Source: Mrakia gelida
Lineage: Eukaryota > Basidiomycota > Tremellomycetes > Cystofilobasidiales > Mrakiaceae
Length of the DNA stretch: 64,000 nt
Direction: 5' to 3'
Assembly (NCBI GenBank): GCA_024345305.1
Contig: BRON01000003.1
Span: 620,001-684,000, forward strand
The first letter of the stretch is position 1. Each line of letters begins with the position of its first letter. Of this stretch, positions 22,981 through 34,553 are shown in pieces. The notes below the pieces were generated by a model that did not search any database, had not been told where the DNA came from, and was given only the letters and a program-made list of their open reading frames with translations. The position numbers were made by a program, and so were the translations under genes.

Positions 22981-25900
22981 ATGACGAGCCACAGGACTGG
23001 ACCCTCGCTCGATGTCTCTCACGCTGGCGATGCTTCAAGAGACGACGTGAGCTCTCGTTCCCTCCCTTCCCCACTTCTCGTTCTTTCCATGACCCGCACC
23101 GCTCTTTCTGCTCCTTCTTTTTCGCTCTCTCTCCGAGGCTGACTGCAAGCTTGCTCTTTCCTCTACCAGGGCTACGGAGCGTATGAAGATCTTTCGCTGG
23201 GCGAGAAGACGAGCTCTCGAACGCATCTTGCTGAGAATGGTGAGTTTGGTTTTGAGCTAGCAGGCTTGGGAGAGGAGGGGACCGACGAAGGATCAACAGA
23301 GGAACGCACACATCACTCTCGCTATCTCTACGAGGCGCTCTTAAGCTCTCCTGTAGACACGTCAGAGCGGAGAAGGAAGGAATCCTTTCTCTGCAAAACC
23401 TCCTTCAGCTTCCGAACTCTCCCTTCCCCCTCTCCCCCCTCCTCGTTTCCTCTCCTTTCTTCGCTTCCCCCTCCAGCCCCTGCGTCAGAGTTCAGAGAGG
23501 GCCTCAGCGGAGTATTCATTTTTCACTGTACTGACGTCGTTCCCGTATCTCTCCTCCCTTCTTCTCTCTCAACCACCATCATCAAACACGAAAACAGTCA
23601 ACTCTCCGTACTACCCTCAGCAGCCCTCCCCTCCTCGAGCTCACCACTTCCAACCCACCTACTCCCCCATGAGTCCAGAGAACTCTCAACAACCTCACGG
23701 TCTCCTCCCTTCCCATCTCAACCCTTCAAGGTCAGACTCGGGATCCCCAACTCAGAACGGAGAGAAACCCAAGCGACCCAAGAGCTCCCGACATTCATCC
23801 TGGGACATCCTTGGGACGGCAGGAGGAAGGGACTTTGAGGAGTTTGACGTTAGGAAGAATGGAGTTAAGAACTTGGAGTACGCTGAGGTGAGTACCTTCT
23901 TCGTCTCTTGTTCGAGGCAGAAGGAAGGAAGGGAGGACGGACGGAGGGAGGGACGGGTTGGTAACACGAGCTCGGAGGTGACGAGGGAGGAGGAGGTCAG
24001 AGAGAGATGGCTCAAGAGCTCGACACTGACTTTCCCTACCCTTCTCTCTTGACTCGTACTGATCTAGGGAGACGCCGGTACCACCAAAGCAGCAAGATTC
24101 TACTACTTCGTTCGTTCCTTATCTCGCTTTCTCGAGCTCAAAGGAACGTCAAGCTAAACTCACTGCGGTCTCCTCTCACTCGCCTTCCCTCTCCTTCTCC
24201 TCCCCTTCTTGTGCACTTCTACAGCTTCTCACCAGATCCATCATCTCTCGATGGATCCTCTTCATCGTCCCTATCCTCGGTGTACGTCCCTCTCGCACTC
24301 CTCACCGTCCAACGTCGTCGTTCTCGGCGGCCGACTTCGCGAAGCTCGAAGCTGACCTTCGCTCGCTCTTTCTCAGCTTCTTTGGATCCCTGGAATTCTC
24401 TACTACGCTGGAGATCAATCCTTCAAAGCTCGAGCCAAGATCTGGGGAACTCGACTCAACTGGGTAAGTCTTCGACGCGAGGTTTGAACGTCCGCGGTGA
24501 GCATCCCTCGCTGACCTTTGCTTCGTTTCGCGTTCGTTTACCAGTGGTCCATCTGGCTCTCGGTCTTCTGGGGTGCTTGGTGGGGAGCAAGCGCGCTCTT
24601 CATGCTTCTCCCTCGATTCCTTCGAGCTACGGTAGCTGCCATCATCGGTGGAGATCGATCCTGGGTCGATCTTGCCCGACCTCTTCGACGATGGTTCACT
24701 CTGTTCGCTGTGAGTCCAAAAGCTTCTTAGAAAATCTTGCACTTTAGCTGGAACCTGTACTGAACTCCTTTGCTACTTCATCCTCGCCTCGTCCGCAGTG
24801 GTCCCTCGTCTCCTGGCTCACCTTCATCAACCTCGTCTCCAAGCGAGCCGACGCTGGAAACTCTACCGATAACGCGACCAACCTTTCGCTCGTCACCAAC
24901 CTTCTCTTCGGAGCCTTCTTGTGTAGTTGTGTCATCGCTGGAGAAAAGGTGAGCTCGAGATCAATCGTTTCGATGGACGAACATCGACTAACTTCGCCGC
25001 TCCCTCCTTGTCGTGTCGAACAGATCGTCATTCAATTCATCGCCTGGAACTTCCACCAACAGACCTACCAGGATCGAATGCTCAAGCAGGAGTTCCAAGT
25101 CAAGGCTCTCGTCACTCTCTACACCCACTCGTCTGACGTGAGTCTCACCGTCTCTTCGCTCCATTTCCCTCTCGACGCGTCCTGACTTGGCCCGTTCGTC
25201 TGCTTCGCTTTCTAGATGGGTCGATCGGACACTCTCAAGAACTCGGACGCCTCGACCATGACCAAGGGATCCCAGATGCCTCGAATCTTCGCCAAGAAGG
25301 CTTTGAAGGGATTGAGATCCGCCGCCTCGAACTCGGCCAACATGCTCGGAAATGTCGCCTCGGAAATGGCTGGAAGCTCGGTCCTCCAACCCAACTCGCC
25401 TCAGTCGATGGTCACCGCTTCTCTCAGCTCTGCAAACAAGACCAGGATGGTAAGTGGCCTCCTCCCTTCGTCGCAGCTCGAGGAATCGATCCGCCTTCGG
25501 TTTAGCCTGACCGTTCTCGCATTGCCTCATCCGTCGTCGTTCACAGCTCGCTCGAAGGATCTACTACTCGTTCCGACAAGGGAAGCAGGAGGTCGAGATC
25601 GGCGATATCGCTCGTCACTTCCCTACCCTCGACATCGCCAGGGAAGCCTTCGAGGTGCTGGACGCGGACGGAAACGGAGGAGCTACTCGAGATGGTGAGT
25701 CTTCCTCTTCGAAGCTCGGGAGGTGCAGCCCTTCCATGACTGACTTTTTCTTCTGACGTACTCCAGAGATCGAGATGGCCCTGATGGAGATCCACCGAGA
25801 GCGACTCTCGCTTGCCTCGTCGATGCGAGATCTCGATGGTGCCGTTTCTCGACTCGACAACATCCTCTCCGTTGTCGTGCTCCTGATTTGTGTCTTGATT

Positions 25901-27388
25901 CTGACTGCTATGGTTGTGAGTGTGTTTTCAAACGGCTTGATGGTGTCTGCTGTGCGGTGAACGAGGCGGAGAGTCGATATCGTGTTGGGAAGGTCGCACT
26001 CCGAGACGCGCGCTGACTTCACCTTCTCACCCTCTCTTTCTTCTTCCACAGACCGACAAACTCACTACCCTTGTTACCTCCGCCGGAACTTTCCTCCTCG
26101 GACTCTCGTGGCTCATCGGTTCGACCGCTCAGGAGGTCCTCGGAGCTTGCATCTTCCTCTTCGTCAAGCACCCCATGGACGTCGGAGATCGAGTCGACAT
26201 CGACACCGTCGCCTACGTCGTTTTGGAGATGAACCTCATGTCGACGACGTTCCGCAGAGTCGACGGGAAGTGGGTCTTCATCTCGAACAACATCCTCAAC
26301 ACCAAGGTCATCGAGAACGTTCGACGAAGTGGCGCGACCTCTGAGACTTTCTCGTGAGTTTCGCTCCCACCCGCTCGCCTTTGATGGAGCTTCCTGGTCG
26401 CTGACGCATTTCCTTCTCTATTTTCAGCTTCGACGTTGCCTTCGATACTTCCTTCGAAGCTATTCAGCGACTCAGGGAATCCATGCTCGCGTTCGTGAAG
26501 AGGGAGAGCGTGAGTTCCCGTGTTCGCCGTCCTCGCGCTCGAGCTCTCGCTGACGGACTCTCTCCTTCTTCTCTTGCAGCGAGACTTTATGCCCAACTTC
26601 GACATCATCGTTTCCGACTTCCCTACCCAGTCGAGCTTGAACCTCAAGGTTGGTTCCTCTCCTCTCGAGCGGGACCCTCGATCTCGTTTCGCTGACTCTT
26701 CGACCTCTTTTCCCTCCCTCAGGCCGACATCAAGTACAAGACCAACTGGCAACAAGGAGCCCTCAAGGTCCAGCGACGAAACAAGTGGATTTGCGCTCTC
26801 AAGGACGCTCTCTCCGAGCTCAAGATCTACGGTCCTGGTGGTTCGTCTTCTCGTCTTCGTCGTTCGACCTCGCGAGCTCGAGCTCACCGTCTTCCCTCCT
26901 TCCTTCCCTTCTTCTGCAGGCAACGGCAACCCTTCTCCCGACCCTGCTGGTCCCGCTGAGTATACCCTCGTTCCTTACACCCCTCCCGCTCCTCCCGCTG
27001 CCGCCGCCGCTCTTCCTGCTACTCAAACCCAACACGGAAGGGAGGACAGCTCGTCGTTCGACTCGCCGTACGGTTCCGAAACTCTTCATCTGGGTCGAGG
27101 AGCTACCGCGCCTGTCAAACCTCCCACCTACGACTTCGTTGATCGACGTAACGTCATCCAGGACCCTGGACAGGACATCTTTGGCGAGGACGTGAGTGCT
27201 TCGCTTCGTCTCGAGGAGTCTTGACGAAACGAACTGACGCGTCTTTTTTTCTCGCCTTCCAGGAGCAACAAGCCGATCAAACCCAACCTCCTACTCGAAC
27301 AGGAACTCCCGCTCTCCGAAGCAGGTCTCGACGACCCGACGAGGAGAACCTGGAGGTCATCGAGATGAACCAGCGACCGCGAGCTTAG
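22981..27388 (+). CDS. MscS-type mechanosensitive channel with EF-hand (Msy1/Msy2-like)
   Basis: About 1,000 residues from many exons. A disordered Ser/Pro-rich N-terminus is followed by several membrane segments (SRWILFIVPILG-LLWIPGILYY; WWSIWLSVFWGAWWG; SWLTFINLV; LLFGAFLCSCVIAG). Next come an EF-hand calcium loop (VLDADGNGGATRDEIEMAL), more membrane segments (ILSVVVLLICVLILTAMV; GTFLLGLSWLIGSTAQEVLG), and the MscS pore/beta domain (HPMDVGDRVDIDTVAYVVLE; WVFISNNILNT). The C-terminal tail is disordered. Fission yeast homologues sit in the ER or nuclear envelope and limit calcium rise during hypo-osmotic swelling. The exon carrying LLTRSIISRW uses a weaker donor (GTCAAG) upstream, so that boundary is less certain. 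Confidence 0.88.
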
Positions 27389-27961
27389 GTCTTTCTCGTC
27401 GCGTCTCCTTCCCCAACTTCTCCTTTTGCATCCCAACCCCCATTCCTTTTGTTGCTTTTGTTTCCCTTATCTCTCTCTCTCTCTTTCATCGCTCACTCAC
27501 TCACTCTACTGTAGGTCTCAAGTCGAGTTCAAGCCAAGCTGGCTCTTTGCTCTCCCTCTCTCGTTTCTTTCATCGTTCGTTCTCCTAGCATTTGCACTCC
27601 CTTCTCATCGCTGCTCCGTCTCACGATCCTTTCCTTTCCTTCTCTAGCCTTTGCACGAACCTCCCTCCCCTTTCTCTAGAATCGCGAAACCTCCTTCACT
27701 CCCTCCGGACTTCTCCCTCTCTCCTTCTCTTTGCTTTTTTCACCCTTCGTTTGCCTCTCACAAGAATGAGACCAACTTCGACGACTTGCTTGAGAGGGAA
27801 AGCACGGTTGGGTATAAGCAGTAGAGTAGTAGTCAAAAAATGAGCCAGAAGGGGGTAAGGTGGTGTGCGAGCGAGAGCAGCGAAGGAGGAAAGCGAAGTG
27901 AAACGAAAACGAGCGAGAGAAGAGACGACGAGCAGCGAACGAGACAGTCTAAGGGATCTAA
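27389..27961. other. Convergent spacer between the channel gene and ARP1
   Basis: The plus strand is T/C-rich at the start, with a (TC)n run near 27470-27490 that probably belongs to the channel gene's 3' UTR. The right half is A/G-rich and would be the ARP1 3' UTR on the minus strand. No gene seen. Confidence 0.5.
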
Positions 27962-30086
27962 TCAAAAGTTCTTCTTGTGAATGATATCTGGATCCTCTTG
28001 GTACTCCTCTGCCGAGACCCACATCTGCGAGAACGAGGCGAACGAGACAGGTCAGAGGAACGAGACGCGAGAAGGGAGCGAGAGCAGGAGAGAAGGCGCG
28101 AACGAACCTTCTTGAACGTCGCGAGGTTGGCCAAGATCGATCCTCCGATCCAGGTGGAGTACTACAGATGCATGAGAGTCGAAGGTCAGCGGAGTGCGTG
28201 AGGGGAAGGAGAGGAGGAGAGAGAGCTGAACTGACCTTTCGTTCCGGCGGCGCGTAGATCTTGATCTTGATGTCCTTCAGCGCGATCTTCTTCACCTCGT
28301 TCAGTAGACGGTCTCCAAAGCCTGCCGATGTAGCCCAAGAGCAAGTCAGTAAGCTGTTTGTGAACCGAAAGGGAAAGAAAGCGGGACGACGAACCCTTGC
28401 AGAGCGTCGTTCCTCCCGACAGCACGACGTTCGAGAACAGACTTCGTCTCAGATCGAGATCTGCTCGACTGATGGAGTCCACGACGAGCTGATGGACTCC
28501 CACGGATTCCTGACCTATCAGTTCGGGGTTGAAGAGGATCTCGGGAGCTCTGTATCGTTCCGAGCCGAGCTGAAGAGAGGGAACGAACGAGAGGTAGAGG
28601 TCAGCTTCACGCGTTTTTCCTTCTCGACCCACTCTCCGTTCCTCCGGCTGCTCTCGACCCAGAACTCGTCCACTCACCTTGATCACCCTCCCATCGGGAA
28701 GCCTGAACTCCTCCATACCACTTCTTCCTCCACCAGCGATCCTCGAATCTCCACCGGCTCCACCCTTCGACGAGCTCGTCCCAGCCGCTGCTGCTGCCGA
28801 CGACGAAGCCAGCAGCTCCTTCTCCTCCTTTGCGGGGTTGAGAGCGACGTAGCAGCTCTTCTCCTTGATCGTTCGAACGGTTTCCATCTCGGCGGAAGTG
28901 GAGAGGTTGGAGCCTGATTTCCGAAGGAGGAGTTGGAGGTGGTGGGTGATGTCGCTGAGACGAGAGCAAGGTCGAGAGCGAGTCAGCTTCTCGCATTCGA
29001 GTCCCAGAAGTACAAAAGGAGATAGATGTACTCACCGACCAGCGATGTCGACTCTCCGAATAGCATGAGGCATCGAGAATCCCTCGTAGACTGGCACAGC
29101 GTGCGTGACTCCATCTCCAGAATCGAGAACGATTCCTGTTGTCCGACCTGACGAGTAGCTGGATCACGAAAACGAACGAGTACGAAGCAAGCGAGACACA
29201 TCAGCTCCGAGCGTGCAAAGCGACTATCGCGAAGGGGAAAGAGTAAAAGAAGCGACGTACAGAGCCAGAACGGCCTGCACCGACGTGAAGAGAGCTGGAA
29301 CGTTGAAGGTCTCGAAGAAGATCTGAGCTGCCATATCCCTGTTCTGACGAGGATTCAGAGGTGCTTCTGTTAACAGCACTGGGTGCTGGAAGCATCGAGC
29401 CGCAGAGGAGAACGGCGAGGTGAGCTCGAGGTTGAAAGGGAAAGAGAGGGGAAGGGGAAGGGGGTGAACGAACCTCCTCCGACAACGTCCCTAGCTCTTC
29501 AGAGTAAACCCAAGACCAGATCCGCTCCATGTCGTCCCAGTCCTTCACCTGTAGACGTCAAAGGCCCAAACAGTGTCGTCAGCTCGTGTGCGAAGAAGGG
29601 GGAGAGAGGGAGGAGAGGGCTGGAAGGGAAGGGAAGAGGTCGAGCTCAAAGCTCAAAGGAAGGAAGGGAGGGATGAACTCACGACTCCTCCTTCCATCGG
29701 CCAGTTGAGTTTGAGCAAGCCTCTTAGCTCTTGAGCTTTCCTTCCTATGAACTGATCTCCTGATACAGCTCCCGCCATCACTCGAGGATGTTTCGGACGA
29801 CCGACGCTGGGGGAAGGAGAGCGACGATGGAGAGGTCAGCTCGCTTGTTTCTCTCTCTTTCGTCTTCCTCTGAGAAGGGGGACAAACCAAGTAGGGAAGA
29901 AGCATTTCGGATGATCTTGACCTGCAAATCCAGCTTTGATCGTACCAGTCCCCTGTCAAGACCGAGTCCAGAAGAAGAGAGGGTCAGCGAGCGAGAAGAG
30001 GGGAGGAGGGAGGGAAGGGAGAGAGGAAGCTCACGTTGTCGATGACGATAGAGTTGTTCAGGAGGACATCTTCAAACTCAGAAGAC
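27962..30086 (-). CDS. ARP1: Actin-related protein 1 (centractin) of dynactin
   Basis: About 440 residues. The N-terminus has [19 protein letters not shown] and the actin-fold phosphate loops; later come [36 protein letters not shown] and [20 protein letters not shown], the last diagnostic of Arp1 rather than conventional actin. The protein ends [14 protein letters not shown], as in Arp1. Arp1 polymerises into the short filament of dynactin, the dynein activator that binds membrane cargo and microtubules. Compared with animal Arp1, a Ser/Ala/Gly-rich insertion of about 30 residues (around [16 protein letters not shown]) lies between the CYVALNP strand and LPDGRVI. The start follows from conserved spacing to the first phosphate loop. 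Confidence 0.92.
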
Positions 30087-30438
30087 ATGATGGCGAGCTT
30101 CCCTGAGGTATGAAGTGTCTGACCGAGTCGGGCGAGGTGGCGAAGGTGGAGGGAGGGGAGGCAGGAAGGCGAAGGGAAGGGGAGGGGAGGGGAGATGGAC
30201 GACGTTTGGGGGAGCTGAAGGCGAAACGCGTGCAGGCGCGAGAAATCAAGCTTTCGTCCGCTGCTCTTGAGGCAAATCTGAACACAAACCGGTTCGCAGG
30301 GAAGGCCCGACAGTCAAGTCCGATCTGGAGAGAATTTTCATTCAGATTTGAGGCGTGAAAGTCTGACAACAACTCAAATCAACCGACCCTTTCTCTCTCC
30401 CTCTCCTCTTCCGCCCGCTTCTCCTCCCAAGCTAGACC
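30087..30438. other. Spacer: ARP1 promoter and 3' UTR of the ABM gene
   Basis: Between two minus-strand genes. Purine-rich near 30130-30210 on the plus strand. No gene, repeat or RNA seen. Confidence 0.45.
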
Positions 30439-30976
30439 TCAAGGGTACATGAGCTTTCGCTTCACGACTTGGACTTCCCTCGGGTTCTTCCACATGAACT
30501 CCGTCGCTTCGACGTCTGGCGAGAGAAAAGAGAAAGATGGTCAGCGTCGCGCGCCCATCTGATTCCCCCTTCTAGCTTTTGTTGACCTCCAGTCCGAACC
30601 GAGAGGACTGAATCAGCTCAGTTCTGAGACTCACAGGGTACATAGTAAGGTCTCTTGAGCTGGACTTCCGTGAGATGCTCGAGGGTGCAGTTCCATCGCT
30701 CGATGCAGCAGAAGCTCGTCGGGTCCATTGCGTCCTGCAGGAACTCGAATCTGAGGTCGAGAACGTCGAATCGGGGTCAGTTTTAGGCCGACAAGTGACA
30801 TCGAGCTGAGCCGAGTAGAGAGATGGAAAGGCAGAAGCTTACTCGGTGCACTCCTTCTCCTGAACGACCTGATCCCAAACGACTTTGAACGCCTTCTGAA
30901 AGGGTTCGACCTGGTCCTCCTTGATGAAGAAGCGAACGAGAAGGGTGTATGATTCCTCAGAAGCAGAGTTCGACAT
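30439..30976 (-). CDS. Small ABM-domain (dimeric alpha-beta barrel) protein
   Basis: Three short exons give 108 residues: MSNSASEESYTLLVRFFIK, then an amphipathic helix (EPFQKAFKVVWDQVVQEKEC), then FEFLQDAMDPTSFCCIERW, a second helix (LEHLTEVQLKRPYYV), and the tail VVKRKLMYP. The alternating strand-helix pattern with F-x-x-x-D-x-x-x-P-x-x-F and an 'IERW' strand is the antibiotic-biosynthesis-monooxygenase (ABM) fold. Such cytosolic proteins form dimers and are mono-oxygenases or have unknown function. No catalytic cofactor site is evident, so enzymatic activity is not claimed. Boundaries: GTAAGC and GTGAGT donors with matching phases. It is divergent from the RNase III gene. Confidence 0.72.
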
Positions 30977-31291
30977 TGAGATGATGATGGTTCGAGGTCA
31001 GACGAGGTCGGAAGGTTGAAGTGGGGATGAATGAGGGATGGGCATGGGAATGATTGCTCAGCCAGTCAGCGAGTCGAAACACGCGAGAAGCTCAGCAGAG
31101 TCCTGCGAGGCTGAAGGTCAGGCAGCAGTCGGAAGCTTCCAGTGTTGAAAAGCCGAAAACGGCGAAGTTGGTGTCGAAGCGGTCGTGAAGGAGAGAGGGA
31201 AGGAAGCGTCGAGCTCGCAAACCCGAGCTTTCGTTTGGTCATGCCTCGACGCCATCAGTGACTTTCCAGTCGATACAGAGATCTCGTGAGG
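30977..31291. other. Divergent promoter of the ABM and RNase III genes
   Basis: A 315-bp head-to-head gap. It shows no recognisable TATA box and no ORF of note. The splice-like CTCAG-GTCAG motifs inside it may mean that one leader is spliced. Confidence 0.4.
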
Positions 31292-33567
31292 ATGAGCAAC
31301 CAGCAGTGGAATGGATACACTCCTCCCAGTGGAGGTCAACAACCATGGAATCATCAGCGACAGCACTCGGGAGGAGGAGGACCGTCTCGACCACCTCCCT
31401 TCCTCCCTCTCTCGGTCCAGCATCAACCTCAACGCCCTTCCTTCTCACCTCCTCAGCAACACCAGTACCCATTCCATCCTCGCCCACCACCTCCATCTCA
31501 TCCTATCCCCCACGTCCACTCAGACTATCGTCCTTATCCCCCCCCTCGTCCTTCCAACGGCTATGAGCGTCCTCCACCTCCTCCTCCTCCTCTCGCTTCA
31601 CCTCCTCCCCCTCCACCCAACTTCCAGGACCACTCGCCATCGTATTCTCATCCAACTCCCTACAATCCATTCCCAGGCGCTCATCCCTCTCTAGGGTTCG
31701 CTGCTCTTCCTCTCAAACCACTCCCTCCAACGCTCAACTCCAACGGAAAGCGTTCCCTCAGCGAATCCGTCGTCGGAGAAGCCTCTCCTCCCCTACCCCC
31801 TCCGTCTCAGAAGAGGAGATGGTCCTACAAGCTTCCTCCTCAGCTCCCTCCTCCCGTTCACATCATCTGGGACGGAGAGGAGATCATCTCCGACCTCCCA
31901 CCGATACCTCCGCTCGACGAACCACTCTTCTCTCAGGTTCGTTCCAAACTCTCGTCGTGCTCAGAGGTCTATCTTCTCAGACAAGTGTTGACTTCAGGCT
32001 TCCCTCCATCTTCGTGCTCAGGTTTTCACTCATACCTCGCTCAAAGGAACCTCGAAACAAGGTCAGTTCGCAGGCAGTCCGGCTGAGGGCGGAACGTCGA
32101 CTCACTCTTTCTCGTCTGTTTTTACCCCAGTCTTCGAGGAACCCGAGTCCACTGGACCCATCGGCGACTACGAGAGACTTGAGCATCTTGGAGACTCCGT
32201 TCTGGGATTCATCGTCGCAGAGCTGATTGGCGATCTGTTTCCTCGCGTGAGTCGACCCCTTCTCCTTCACGTCGCTCCTCTTCCCTCTCGAGCTCATCAT
32301 CTTCCTTCTTTCATTGCAGTTAACGGTCGGGTGTGCGAGTGAACTACGCTCGAATATGGTTCGCTCTCCTCAGCTCCCCAATATCTTGCTCGAGCGAGGC
32401 TGAGCTGACTCGGTCGCGCGACTCGTCTTCGGCACAGGTCAACAACACGACGGCTCTTCCCGCCTTCGCCACCGCCTACCACCTTCACACTCAACTCCGA
32501 GCATCGCAGTCTCAGAGGCTCATCCTCATGATCCAGAAGGGATGTCGAAGTCAGCTCTTCGAGGCTTATCTCGCTGGGATCTTTCGACAGGTTCGTTCGA
32601 CCCGTCGTCTTTCCATTCCTTCTCGTCCCTAAACTGACGCTGATCGGCGTTCGTTCTCTTTCACATTCGTAGTACGGCTACCCTCTCCTCCGGACCTGGC
32701 TCAGAGACATCTTGACTCCCGTCGCGTATCTCGCCCACGCGTCGCTCAAGAAGCAGAAGCTCGCTCCTCCTCCTCCAGTCCTGGGACCCGTCGCCTCCAA
32801 CGTTGGCTTCACTGCTCTCCTGGTGCGTCTCACTCTTTTGAACGACCCGCTCCCGTTCTTCCTTGAGTTCGAGGCTGACGCTCTTCTTCCCTTTTGCAGA
32901 ACCGTTCGTCTCTCTTCTCTCGTCCCTTCGCGTCCACTCACGGACCTGACCTCGCTCTTCCCGACCTTCTTCTTACCAACCGCAGAATGGGGCTACGACT
33001 CTCGCCGAAGTGTCGAGTACGTCGACTCGTCGGATTCCGTCGTTCGAGGGCCGACTCAGAAGCACAAACTTTACGAGTTCTCGGTTCGAATTGGGAAACA
33101 CGAGGACCCGAGAATCGGACAGACGATCTACGGGCCATCGCTGGTCGTGGAAGGGATTGGATCTGTATCCCTGAAGGACAAGGACGCAGGAGTCGAGAAG
33201 GGGGCGAAGCGGGAGTGGACGCCTCTCGAGGACGAGGAGGGCGAAGTTGCGGGTCTGTTGCTGGAGGGAGGAGAGGAGTCGCTCAAGGACGAAGTAGACG
33301 GGAAGGAGGCGGACGATTGGCTCGTTTTTGGACCCTCTCAGGCGTCGAAGAAGGTTGCGGCTAAGAACAAGTGAGTTCTGCCGGACGAAGGAGTCCTCGG
33401 TTCGAACGCGTCGAGCTAACATCTGCGCTCTTTCTCGTCGCTCTTCAGCTGCGCCTGGGCCGCTTGCATCGCTCTCGGAATCGTAAGCTTGATCATCTCT
33501 CGTTTTCTCTCGCCTTCTCTGACCTCTAGGCCGTTTGTCCTCCTCCAGGTCGCCAAAACCTCGTAGA
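31292..33567 (+). CDS. Ribonuclease III family protein with Pro-rich N-terminus
   Basis: About 525 residues. Exon 1 encodes 215 residues rich in Pro, Gln and His, ending in a basic patch (QKRRWSYKLPP). The RNase III domain follows: VFTHTSLKGTSKQ, the signature YERLEHLGDSVLGFIVAEL, FPRLTVGCASELRSNMV, and CRSQLFEAYLAGIFRQYG. The usual Asp of the second acidic motif (D-x-x-E-A) is Gln here; the Glu remains. The C-terminus looks like a dsRNA-binding domain (LNQWGYDSRRSVEYV; YEFSVRIG; SKKVAAKNNCAWAACIALGI) interrupted by a long acidic insert. It could process rRNA or other dsRNA, act in RNAi, or be a catalytically weak RNA binder. The mitochondrial ribosomal protein mL44 is an alternative, but the signature is closer to true RNase III. 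A 4-nt microexon lies at 32900-32903. Confidence 0.8.
32900..32903 (+). other. 4-nt internal microexon (AACC) of the RNase III gene
   Basis: The upstream intron ends TTTTGCAG at 32899. The next intron begins GTTCGT at 32904, contains CCTGAC, and ends ACCGCAG at 32985. Joining AACC gives LLNQWGYDSRRSVEYV, the expected first helix and strand of a dsRNA-binding domain. Confidence 0.75.
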
Positions 33568-34553
33568 GATTCGCTCCCCGAACCCCTCCTTTTCACTCCT
33601 TCGTTTTCTTCACTCCCGTTTCATCTTCGCCTCCCCCTCCTCCTCGTCATCTCCACACGCAGCAGTGTCTCTGCTCCGACGCTCTTCGACTAGCTCGTCG
33701 GACAGAGACTCTCGTGCAGGTTGAGACGGCGGGGAGATCCCTTGTTTCACCTTCTCCTCCCTCTCTTCTTCCTTTCTCGTACTAGATCTGTTTGAAGTCA
33801 TCTTTCTCTTGTTGGTAGAGAGGCCTGGATATACATGCTGATACCCCTCGATTCGACTTCAATCCTACAGTTCGGTACAAGTCCCTACTTCGACGAACCC
33901 ACAGACCTCTCAAAGACCCCGCGCTTCTCCCCTCCTCCCCTACCCCTGCTCGAAGATCTCTGACCTCTCCCCCTCTCTTTCTCTTAGTCATCGCAATCCA
34001 TTAGTCGCCTCGCCCCTCTTCGTCCCTTCACAGCAGCGACCTCGGAAAGGAGCAAGACACAAAAACGAGCTCCTCGGTCGTTCTTTCACCCCTCCGATCC
34101 TGCAACCACGACTTTCCTCCCCTGCCCTTTCCTTCCTTCTCGCTCGCTCGTATCAAAAGGTCGACACTTCGTCTTCCTGGACTGGATCCCCATCTCATCT
34201 CCTCCTCCTCCTCTTCATCTTTCGACCTCGGGAACAACAACCAGCGCTGGACGCCTCGCTCCTTCGATCTCGACCTCGCTCCCTCCCCTCCCAGGCTGCT
34301 CGCGCAACAGAGCATCTCACTCCTTCGACGGTTCTTCCTTCTTTCTCCCATCGGTCGCACAGGAAACTAGGTTTCTCGTGGCCTCTCAAACGTGCGTCTC
34401 AGTTTCGTCAATCCTTCTCCAGTTCGAAGCTAGCGACGAGGGAAGCTTGCCGCTCAAAAGAACATCGACCTCTCCTCTTCTTTCCCCCTCTTCTAACCTC
34501 TTCCAAACTCTTCCTTTTCCTTTCTCAGTTCTGCACTCGCTACCATCCCCATT
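33568..34553. other. Intergenic: RNase III 3' UTR and long leader of the next gene
   Basis: Nearly 1 kb, C/T-rich on the plus strand, especially from 33900 on. Acceptor-like CCTACAG and CTCAG sites occur, so a spliced 5' leader for the gene starting at 34554 is possible. No coding region or structured RNA is recognised. Confidence 0.45.
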
